64,000 nt of DNA. It comes from Protonemura montana. Lineage: Eukaryota > Arthropoda > Insecta > Plecoptera > Nemouridae. The stretch is taken from positions 13,892,418-13,956,417 of the forward strand of contig OX387605.1 in NCBI GenBank assembly GCA_947568835.1, in the 5' to 3' direction. Within the stretch, counting starts at the first letter, position 1; every line of letters starts with the position of its first letter. The position numbers and the translations under genes were made by a program. Under the pieces are notes generated by a model. The model was not told the DNA's origin. It worked only from the letters and a program-made list of their open reading frames with translations, and ran no database searches. Positions 37,701-49,700 of the stretch are shown piece after piece.

Positions 37701-40700
37701 CATGATTTTTTACTAACCTTGCTTGCCAGTCTATAAATATTCGGAAATACACGTCTTGTCTTTGTTTTCAAAATATTTATGCTTAGACTTGACCATGCAA
37801 TTATGCACATTAACTGTGTTTGTTGTTAAATAAGCTTTTGTTACAGAAATAGGTGCAGTGACCCGTGTTAACGTGCACTTGACATAATTACCGATGTGTT
37901 CTATAGGGTTCGACGCAGAGGAATTGCTTGGTTGTAGGGATCTCAGAGCTTCTATCATTAGGTTATTGTGGTCGAAGCCCAATGCAGTATGAACTTTGCT
38001 ACGAAAGCTTCCAGAATTTGCAAGGAGAAACGACCATCACTACGAAAGACTGGAAAAACTGGGGGGTTGTTCTTTAGAAACGCTGTTTACCCCATTTTTC
38101 ACACATACTTTGTTGCCGTGACTAGCTTAGGATTTGGGATTCCTTAGTGCCCAGCAAAGCTATTTCTAACAAAAAAGTGTGGCGGTTTTGTAAAACCCTG
38201 CATGAAATGAAAGCGAGCACATGAGAACAGCACAAACACCATTCGGATGTCGGCGCTCAAGCCCCGAGTTGACTACCGTCATCCAACGGCGAGGAGCGAC
38301 GCAATAATATTTGCAGCAATTGCAACAATCGATTGTTTGGCTTTCACCGATAGATCAGCATGACACTGATTGATAAACACAGCGGTCTGCCAGCGGTTTA
38401 TCATTTGTCGCAATGTGCGCCCGCGCGCGCGGACATTGCGATAGTGTTTGTGCGGCAGTGGACAAATTTGCATGTGTAATTGTGCAAATCTAGCCCTGGA
38501 TGACGTGTCCCGCGACTGGGTCGGAGTGGTCAACAAATCAAAAATTTGACCACGCTGCATGTGCGGTGTAAACAAGTGAGGTTTGGACATGTAATGAAAA
38601 TGATCAGTTTGGGACATGAATTACATGTGGTGTTCTGTAATTAATTCACTATAATATGAAAAGTAGGAAAATGCTTTAAATGGCATGTGTTTTTGGAATT
38701 TGCTTTCTGCTCCCCTGTCACAGCTTCCTATTAGTGATGATTGAATGCTATTCAGTGTTTACTTTATAGGGCTGAATCTCCTGTAAACTTCATATGAAAC
38801 GGGTGGAAAACCCCATTTTCACCATTGTTTTCCCATGGCCACCATAAAGGAGAATTAAAATAGGTTTATACCTCCGTCTATATGAAACGGCGCCATAAAA
38901 ATCAATTAAGCGAATTACAAAATCCATATGCCCCAAGGCTACAACCTAAGCGATGCGAGGCACCCTGTTCAGTATAAATATTCACCCCTAGCTCCATCCA
39001 ATTATTTACCTACCTCTTTCCACTTCGTCCCCTCCCTGCGTTTCCAGCACGCTGTATATTATGTGGAAAGATTGTTATTTCATAATCCCTGCTGTATGGT
39101 ATTATATATTTATCGATTACCCAGGCAGAGTCATCGCGTTTTTTTCTCCGTGTTTTCAAATAAACTTAGTTTGATTGTAGGCTGTTGCATGACTGGCTAG
39201 GCCGCCGCGCCGAGGTGGTTGCTTCCCGACTGGTTTTTGGGTCTCTATCCTCGCGTCTTGCACGTGCACGCATTGGTCTACCTTGCGTTTGATTCGCACT
39301 TCTATACAAGCGGACAAAGTGGAATTTTAACCCATCGAAGTGCACGTTTATGACAGCGAATTATTTAACCATAGCTGATTTGATTTTGATTGCAAATTTA
39401 ATAGATTTTTATTCGCGTGGCTCGAAGTAATAAACATTGATTTTCATTTAGATATTTTTTATGGGCACCGATTAGAAGGACCCTGGGGGTGTGATAGTTA
39501 AAACCATTCAGCCTCGGGGGTGATTTTATTGCAATAATCAAGGTACAGCGGCAAATTCATTCAATCCACGATTTACTTAAGATTTAGCTGAAGGTATGTT
39601 CGTTCAGCATGCCAAGTTAGTTTCAATTGAGAATAAATTTACTATCATAGTATTGGCTTTGACAGGGCGAATCTTTTTGCTTAAGCTGATTTCATTCGCT
39701 GTCGACGTCAATTTCAAACGAAATCTTTATGGTAACAAAAAATGCTTTATATATAAACTGGCATGAAATGCACAAAGCAATTGCTCTCCTGCCAAGAGCA
39801 GTGATTGACTGACTTGGTTACAATTTACAGTATCGGATACTAAGTGTCTTACGTCAGTCACGCTTGTCTATTGTCAGCACAGTGATCTCACGTTATAATA
39901 CAACGATATTATAACGCTGCAAATAGTATAATAATAATAAGCTGGGCGCGAGCTCTGTGCCATTATATTTCTCCTTCGCCAGGAGATCGCCACGATATTG
40001 TTTGTTTCCACCTTGACGCCGAGTACACTTCCGCATCCTCAAAGTCTTCGGCAGCCAGCATCCAATAGCGCACTTTCTCCCAGCACATAAATTGCAAGAA
40101 CACAATTGCTGTGCTGTACTATATGTGTTTGACTAGTGATGAGTATTCAGCCCTAAAAAAAAAAGCAACACACAAAGTCTCTGTGCACGAAACTGATCGA
40201 GTTTCTATCGGTGGTATAAAAGAGATCGTGCTTCGTGCGTCTTCAGGGGTCATCCAGGGTGAAAGACTTCACAATGCCCGGATGACCTCAGCACAGAATG
40301 ATTAAAAAAAACCTTGATGGAGGTGAACCGCACAAAACGCAAGATGATGGAGAGATTAAATCAAACTGTAGCACATCCTGAGTCTCCTTTCATTTTCTTG
40401 AATCTGTCAAGCAATCGCGACCCACCCTTACAAAAATATCCTGTAGAAAAAAATAGAAAAAGTGAAGGAGTCTACTATAAGTTTACTGCAAGATCCAACA
40501 AGAGCCTACAATATTCTGTAAACATTTTCTATAGTATTCTGCAGAATACATTATCATGATGGAACAAGAAAACTGTAGAAATGTGTTGAAAAATACTATA
40601 GTTAAGGGTAGAAAAATTCATTAAGAATTAGTGCTACAGAAGACTATGGTTAATTAGACATCGTTCTAATTCTATAGAATCCTTGGATGTTACTTGGTTG

Positions 40701-43700
40701 AATCTTTGGAGGGGGAAAATGGGAAACACAGGTAACAGCAATAAAAAATATGTAATTGATTGTCACAAAACAATACATAAAATAAATTCTTGCTTTTCAA
40801 ACTTCATAGTATTGGTACTTTCATCAATAGTATGCAAGTAAATGCAACATATGCTGCTATCGGCTGTAGGGGCGTTGGCTGTTAGGGGCTGTTGCTCGAC
40901 TCTTTAAGTTTGATCTCGTAGCATCCTCGTTGCTTTTGACGTTGCTTGAGTTTTATCTCGTACTCGCATTGCAGCACACGCAAGTACCTAGTGCCCGTCG
41001 AAAGCACTCGCAGTTTACCAGCTTCTTGCTGGACTTTCTGAACGCAGGAAGATATTTTTCTTCGCAGTTTATTTGATCGATGAATTCCAAGTTAATATCA
41101 AGGTGCATGTCATTTATGCAATTTTTTTTTTTCATTGCTCCAATCTACCAACAAGTTTTGCACCTTTTTCACACAATCGTTGAAACAACTTGTTTTGATG
41201 TTACCAATCACCGCAATCTACGCAATTATGAGTACATTTTAGTGCAGAAAACATTCTGCTTGTTGACACGGCGACCGTTACTGGCCGTTTGAGCGAATGG
41301 TTTCTTAAAAGGAAAACAAGGAAAAACGAGGGAAATATGGCATCAGCATCAGTCCATGGCATCAGCACTTCGTTGGGCATAAGAGAAAAGCATAGGAAAC
41401 AGCAACATTCTATAGAAAACTCTTAATTCACTATATTCTGAAGAATACTTTACTCACATAGAAGTGAGTGGAAAAATTCTACAATATCCATCATTGCCCT
41501 TTCGAAGGAATCAGTAACATTTTAAAGTAGACTCCACTTTTCCTTTGATATTCTATTAAAAATTATACGATTCTTAAGTATTCAAAAGGATGTTTTTTTG
41601 TAAGGGCAGAGATGGGCATTGTCAATTAGAAAGCCAGAAAAAGATAGGTGGTCGAATTCTTGCCAACATAGTCGACAAACTGTCTCTATTGTTTAGCATT
41701 TAGCGTTATGTTTACCAACAGATATAGGTACGTTCGTGCCGTTTTCCTATAATATTTTTTTTTAAGTTGTAAAACAGGACTGAGTATTAACCCAGTTCAC
41801 CTCGTCGCGCGCACCACAACAATAATTTTACTGCAAAACTTTGCTGCCGGGCACACAATACATGCACCAACGATCCGTGAGCGAGTAAAACAATCATCAG
41901 CGAGATCATCATATTATTATTCATCGTTATCGTTCTCAATGCAACGTTGAGAAGACTTGTGCAACGCTTTATGGTAATACCCCATCTAATTCTGGCACAG
42001 CGGCTTCACATTACTGGCATTGCTCGTTATAAATGTTCCTCTCGGTCCTCGTACGTCGAGCGGCGCAACTGGAGCGAGCGGGCTGTACTCAGGTTCTCAC
42101 GGGCTCTCGCATGCTGGCATAAGATGTAGCCGGGTCGGTCGGTCGGTCGGTCGGCCAGCCAGCCAGCAGCCTCCCTCCGGAGCAAATCTGCACGACTTGC
42201 GGTGCTCACGACGTCGTCGTCTTCGTGACGTCACACAACCATGCCAACCGAGGCTCGCCCACGCAAGCAGATCGTCCGGTGGTACGAACTGCGACATCGC
42301 GGTCCTTATGCCGTTAGTCGCAATATTGTTTCTCCAAGTTATGTGAGGAAATGTCAATTCTTAGGGAGGTGTAAAGTGCATTTATAAGGTTGTGACGTAT
42401 TAGATTGTTCCAGCTTCTAGCTTCCTATATAAGAGATAAGATCTTCATATACGTTGGGAAATCGGTTTCATTTCAAAGAAATAAATTTTATGCAAACGGA
42501 TCTAGTACGGACAAGGTAGAAACGTGCACGTTCAGTCAAGGATCCGGAATTTTGAATGGATTTTGACGACATTTCACTTCATGCAGAATTTTTCTTCTAA
42601 TAAGGGCCCTGGTTTAGGCGCAAAGGGCAACGGGAAAGGCGGCCCCACGGGCGCGCGAACACTTCACACATGTTCACGAAAATTTCAATTCGATGTAGGC
42701 ACCGAAATGAGCGAACGTGCGAAGATCAGCGCCGCGGGGGATCGAACCGGGTTCCGGACCTTTTCGGTGCACCGTTGTTTCCAAGATGAGATGAAGATGC
42801 TGATGAGGTGTCGATCAACGGGCCGATTTCGTGCAGTGAGCAAAGCAGAGTAGCAGATAGTCGATATTAGAAAATAACAACATATTTTGGAGATGCATTT
42901 TATTTTGCCTGTAGAAACGTGTAAGTTAATTTCAAGGCAAAAAAAAAAACAGAAATGTTGCAGACTATTAGCCCTGGTGGTTTTCTACACCAATATGGAC
43001 TTCCAAGGTTACAGCAACCCGAAGACACATTTTTAAATGATAAATCTAATTAATTCGGGTATGCTATAAACTTTAATGGGTAAGTGTGTAACCCCTTGCA
43101 GCATCTTAGTAAACAAATGAGCCCATTCAAAACATACACTCCTACGCTATCCGCGGGGAGCGACTTGGACCGAATCCTAGTCCGCACCCGCCACACGTGT
43201 CCTTTCGTGCGCGCTGCCCATTTGCACGTCCGCGACCGCGCGGCTGCGCGACGGCTGCGCGACGGCTGCGCGGGGAATCATTGCCGCGACGTCTAGACGC
43301 CCGGCTCGTAAAACGCACCATTGCAATCGCAATCGGAGACGTAACGCAATTAGGCTGCACAAGGTGCTGCACCAGTCGATCGCCGAGTCGTAACGTCTCA
43401 TGCGTTATTAAAGTACACCATGCACAATTCAAATGAAACCATTTGGCATCGCGTATTTGCGCACGGTTGTGAAAACAGATTGGTACTTTTGCGATTCAAT
43501 ATCGAACTTCAAATGAGTACTACACTTACTAAACGGAGCTAAATTTGATCACAAGCGTTTGAACGCATTATAGTTTTAAAATAACAAACGACAAACGAAC
43601 GGAGATGAATATTAGGAATGACTTTACTTTATAAATCATAAACAAAGCGAAATTGTGGGTTGAAAACCTTTTCAAATCCAACTAATATATGTCCACTAAT

Positions 43701-46700
43701 TCAATCATTGACAAAATATTGTTGACAAAAATCCCACCGTTACCAATACCACACTGCAACAATGTTGCGTATTAGTTTGAATTGTGTTGACACGGCGCTG
43801 GCGTACATCGGCCCCAAAAGTCGCACAATATTGTGTCCCGGGTCACGATGAGTTCATTGCCCTAATGACCCCCGGGGCCCGCGGCTGCAGGACACATCGC
43901 TAGAGACTGCCACGACAATGACAACAATTAGTGATTGTTGTTGTTGTCGCATTGACAGGAGAGTGCAACGCGTCCACACCTTGCTGGCGGTGTTGACAGC
44001 CCAGAGAGCTGGTCGACGTTCGAACAACGCTATCGGTGATATAAGTGTGCAAAACTGCTAAAAAATAAAATCTTTCGAGGTAACTGCCAGTTGTGAGGGG
44101 TCTAGATGAATTAAGGTCTCGAGGAACTTCTGGAAAGCATCGCATTCTGAATGCCACGATGAGAAAACGAAAACGATTTACGAAATTAGAAATGAAGACC
44201 TGTCGTCATCGCCAATTTGCGATGCATCGTTGACATTTTGCCTTCCTGTGATTGAAGATCCGTCCAATTTCGTGGAAGAAGTATGCATGCAAATCAGGCA
44301 AACCTGCCAATAAGCCGAAAAAATTATGCACGTGGTTGCAGTGGCGTAACTTAAAAAAAGCGTGCAATTATTAAAGTAGACGTGATTGCCGGACGCCAAT
44401 ACTCGATTGCTCTGCAAAGTTTGCAAGTACAGCGCGACGACATTCGGGCAGTGCCGGTCGTAGACACAATTCGACACCGTGAGCCATTTCGCAGGAAGCA
44501 ATAAACATCCCGGCGGGGGCGGCGAACAGAACCCCGATTCGCACGGTACGGTGTTGGCATGGCTTGCAGCTGAGTGGGCCCTTGTATTGCGAGTGCACCA
44601 CGCCGACGAAAGCGCAGCGCAGAGCGCTGCACGTGACGCGGACAATTGCACAGGGTGGCCGTTTGATAGCTTTGACAGCACCAGTATTGTACTGTGTTCA
44701 CATTATTGCATAGACCGATATCCGGACCGATTTGTCATTCGTGGAGACTATGAGTTTGCGTCCAGAAATCGGTTGCACGAGACACATTTCATTTCTTCGC
44801 TGTAGGCGATTGTGAGTCACCTTTAAACGTGCTACTTCAGAGCACCAGGGACACAATTTTTTGATTTGAACTTCATCCATATGCACAATGAGGGAATAAA
44901 ATGCGCCATTAATGTATTTTCAGAATAACAACTACCAGCATGGAGTTTATAGGTTAGGTCACCAGAAAACATGTCCGATAACACACAGCCTTCTAACAGC
45001 ATTAACATACAAGCACTTGTTTGTTATTTTTCTAGAAGGCCGTGTAATCAGCCATTTTGACTTGATTGTTATCCGCTATTCTCATGTGATTTTCAACCGC
45101 AAATTCGTGAAATGGCATAAAAGGCACTATTGGGGAAAATAAGCCGCGCTGACTATAATTAATAGTACCTATGCTGACATAGTCGATGTCATTTTTTTGT
45201 CAATAAGACCGTTGTGGGTGCACGTTATAGGTACAGACAGAACGTTAATGTTAAACTTTCTGCGTGAAATATGGCCGCCAAATGACTACTTTACCGACAA
45301 AAATGTAGAGTACCGGAACACGCCGTTAAGTGGAGTCACTGTCGTATGAAATTTAATTTCGATATTTCTCGTAGGTTACTCGCTTATAAGACTTATCATG
45401 CTCTAATGATTTCCATCAATTTTTACCTTAACGATTGATATACACGTAACGAAAATTAAAAGCATGTAACCTACGAGAAATATCGAAATTAAATTTCCGA
45501 CACTCCACTCGACGGCCATCTTTCACGCAGAGAGTATAAAATTAACGTTCTATCTCTATACCTATAACCTGCACACGATAAGACTTAAATAGTGCGTGGC
45601 TTGTTTCGGTTGTGATGCAGCTGGCCAGCGCAGACGCAGCGTGGCACCGACGCAGTGCGTGCAATGCAAGTACTTACTAACAATTGCAAAATGTCTCGGT
45701 ACAAAATCTCGGCCTCGGCTTAGGAATGGTTTCGGTAACTTTGTAGCAAACAGCGCGACTTTCATGCTGACCATTACCGGACAATGGGTATGGTGACACG
45801 AAAAAAATGAATTGCCATAACAAAAAGTATAAACAAGTTTTTCAACCGTCCGTTTTAATCCTTGGCGATTTTTAAGAGAGTCGTGCATCGCCAAAATAAT
45901 GAGACTGGCGAGATCTCGCTGCACCGAAATGCCAATTGAATACCTCTTTCGGCTCATATAAATCTGTAACTAAACCACAAAGAAAAACCGCTTTAAGAAA
46001 AAATCATAGAAATACACAAAGAACTTAAATGAATTCTTATTTAAATTGCAAATGCTTGCAATGCGCGGGGTTTTTATTATTATGTATTATTATATTTTAT
46101 TATTGCCATTTTCATTAAATACACTACAGATCAAATACACTAGATCTCCAAGAGATCTGTCATTCTCATCAAATACACTAAAATCGTCTCAATAAGCCAG
46201 TGTCCAAGTAGCTCAATGGGTTAGAGCAACACCCGCGATAGGTGGAGATCGGGGTTCGAGTCCCCGTTTGGGCATCTATTTCGGAGACGGTTATAGTGTT
46301 GATAATAATAAAATAACACAAAGAACTTTGCTTTCAGAAATAAGACAATTATGATATGATCTTCGTTGGCTCTCTAAACGAAGCGAGGTAGTCAGAAAAA
46401 AGATAACCTCCACCGCGCTGGTGTGAAGAAATAACATTTTGATCTTTTCGCCCGAACAATACGACAAAAGTTAAGTAAGGAATTTGTTTACAGTTGTCCC
46501 ATTCATAACGGTCATCTCTGTCAGCTTCCCATTCACCACCCACAACTGAGATCGCCATATCCACAGCAGCAACGGGTATACTTTCTCTAGAGTTATTTGG
46601 GTTAGCTTGTCGTATTAACGATTGCAAATCCCGCATGGTTTGTACCTTCGGTGGTACGATTGTTGTGCTCCTAGGAGGGGGGCAAATACCTGGCGAGGTG

Positions 46701-49700
46701 TTCGTCCTCGCTAGACTTTGTGTCTCGCTCCTCGGATACCTGGCGAGGCTTCTGAAGGGGAACCAGAGACGTTTTACGAGATTTTTATGGGGTGTTTCTC
46801 ACGGATACCAGAAGGTTTCTGGGAGCGTTTGCAGACTAGCAACTTCTTCGTGAGTAACCTATCTCGCGCGACAACGCATGATCTTTTAAAAATCGCGTTT
46901 TTCATTTTCTTTATTTAAAAGAGGGGACAAACTTTTTCTAATCTCCACGCGATCCCATTTCGGAGAAAATTAAACTGAATTTACATTTTCAAATTCACGT
47001 GGCTCATAAAACGCAAAGTTATCACCGCGCGTACCCCTTGTATATACACAGGGAAAGCTGGAAAAGCAGGCAAATCCAACCGCGCGAAGTTAGCACGCCG
47101 TCGTGTCTGGAGAAACATTATTCCACCCGGGATTGAAAGTTATCCCGGCTCCCGTGCGCCACAAAGGTGTTGTACTACATTAGTTTACCCAACGTCTTGC
47201 AAGGAGGGACTACCCTACTCAGCGTGCATATGTGATGTGTTTCTCTCCTAACTATACCTATTCAAGCCGAAACTATAAGGTGGGTATCTTCTTCTTGTGC
47301 ATGCGCTTCTACTATGTATCTCCAAACACAGAGCCCATGCTAATTAACAAGGCACAACACAAACACGAAGTAAGACAGCCACCTAATCATGTCACCTTCA
47401 AGACAAATGCCAGTCTGTGAATAACCACGCCCCCATTCCGTGCACAAATTGTGTGTTTTTGACTTAGCTATTGTGGCGTAGGTAACGCCGTTACGAGAGA
47501 CCAGAGAAAATAGCGAGAAACACATTTCGGCAGCGAAAACCCGTACGGGAAAACCACATGTTCGTAATAATACGTTAACATGATGGAAAAACTGGTCAGG
47601 CGTGAACGAATTGTTTTTGAATCGATAACTTACGATCTGGATTTGGTAATAAATGAGAGTATCTAGCTTGGAGAAAAACGCTATATGATTATGAGATTTG
47701 TGGAAGTAGATAATAGTGCAACTTGAACTCGATTCTATCAAACAAATTGGTGTTGGAATGCTGATAGTGATGTTTATTTTAAAATTATTGGACAAGGATG
47801 GAAATTTATTGTGATCCGCAGAACACGTTTCTTGCAAATTTCACGAATGTTGGGCACACACAAATTTCATTGTTTTTCTTCGTGGTCGCTCAGCGAATGG
47901 AAAAATAATTGAAATTTCATAAATAAACAACGTGGCAGGATGGTGATCTATAAATAAATACAATCTTGAACATCACACTAGATATTGCTTGATACAGTGA
48001 AGCGCCACCCACCGCGCCCATCCTCCCACCGAAACCTCACACCGAAACCTCACACGTGTGCAAACCATCCCTCGTTGCATGTACACGTGTACCTGATTTT
48101 TGCCAATCCAATTAAACCTGCATGGTCTCGCGATCACATGTAATGACTATGGCCGATCGCGGCTGCGTTTGCCACTAATGAGCCCTTGGTTTGCGACTAG
48201 GAACACGTAGCCGAGATTATTGGCACACTACGTGAGTAAATACACATTTACATCCCCTGTGCGGCCTGGTAATGTAGGCACCACGCGTTACACGGGGATT
48301 ACGCTCGATGCACTGCAGGAGTACACAGGTTGGGTCGGGGATGTAAAAGAAAATAGAGTGATTATCTATCTGCGCGGTAAATAGGCTTTGTAAATAGGGC
48401 ATTTTGCAGCGGTGGAACGTGACGAGGCGGCGAGTCGGGGTTAGAATTAAAAATCATAAAAATAAAACGAAGCAAAGCGCTGGAAATAACTATTAGTGAT
48501 AAAGGGAAATACATGAAAACTATTTTCCGCTGCTGGCATGAATACAGTTTAGCACGTGAGTGAAGGTATACTAAAACCAGAGCCCTTAAGAGAACTTTTT
48601 ATCGTAAGGGCTGCTGGAAAAAACAATATGAAAAGGGCTTTGATGTGGTATCTCCTCGCGCGGGCTCGACTGCGTATGTATGTGTGAAACAATTATATTT
48701 TTTTGGAAATGGGAGGCGAAAAAGTCAACAGCTTTAGTTTTATTCGCCTTGCGTGACGGTGAATAATCAACCGACTCATCTCATTTTTGTCAAAACCATA
48801 TATACATCTTTTCATCGAGTTTCCGTACGCCAACTCGGGCCAGGAGTTTCCATTTTTCATAAAAAGACATTTTCCAACAATGCGAAGAGTCCAAGAGTTT
48901 CGATATGTAGTTTCCATATGAGAGTTTCAATAAGAAACTCAATGGTCACACTAAGCGTTCTCATTTTAACTCATTTCATTACCACTGGTCACGGCAAAGA
49001 ATTGTAGTAAACTAAATGCATATCCATCCATTAATTGCATTTGAAATAATGACAATTCTTAACATTTCACCCTCAGCCCAACTGTGCCCAACACCATGCC
49101 CTCGAGGAGCTCGCTTGGTCCTCCACCCCTCGTGCAAGAGTGCGGCGTTCTCACGACATAGGAGCAAGTCCGAGGATGTCTTTATGCGGGCGATCGAAGG
49201 GCGACGCTATCGCCCCCCGAACCACGAAGAGTAAAGACACTCGAGGTCGGTGGGAATTTATCTGGCTTCCTGGCACTGCTAATTACTCGTATGATACGCG
49301 GAACCATCTTCCGGTGTACGTATTCTGTCAATTATCGCCGATACGCATTGCTTATGCTTGATGCCGTGTGCTTTAGGTAATCCGTATGCGTAATTTACCT
49401 ATAACGCAGGTTAATTGACTGTTACTAGTGTGTGGGTGGCGTTGAGTTTTAATTGGAATTTTAATTATTGAACATCAAAGTCGGGTAACGTGATGCAATG
49501 TGATGACGGATGGCTTCACATGTCACAATCCACGCAAAGAACGATTTTAGAAAATGATAATACGGGGAATAAAGTCTCCAACAACCAATTTTGATTCAGC
49601 ATGCAAGTGAAACATTTCTCATATTTATTTTTTGAGAGCGACAACTCTTGTTTTCCTTTGGATGAATTACAACTATCTCTGGAGGAACTATTAATGCGAA

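Noticed and set aside
44178-44805. Overlapping frames of 167, 116 and 108 codons on both strands
   Set aside because: Several frames open at once reflects high GC and few stops, not coding. No motif recognised in any of them.
46202-46274. A functional tRNA gene
   Set aside because: Anticodon stem mismatch and no T at position 33; the flanking inverted repeats and a degenerate second copy point to a mobile element.
47340-47837. 165-codon minus-strand frame in the tango intron
   Set aside because: Low-complexity composition, no domain, no plausible splice partners; length is reachable by chance in this much intron.
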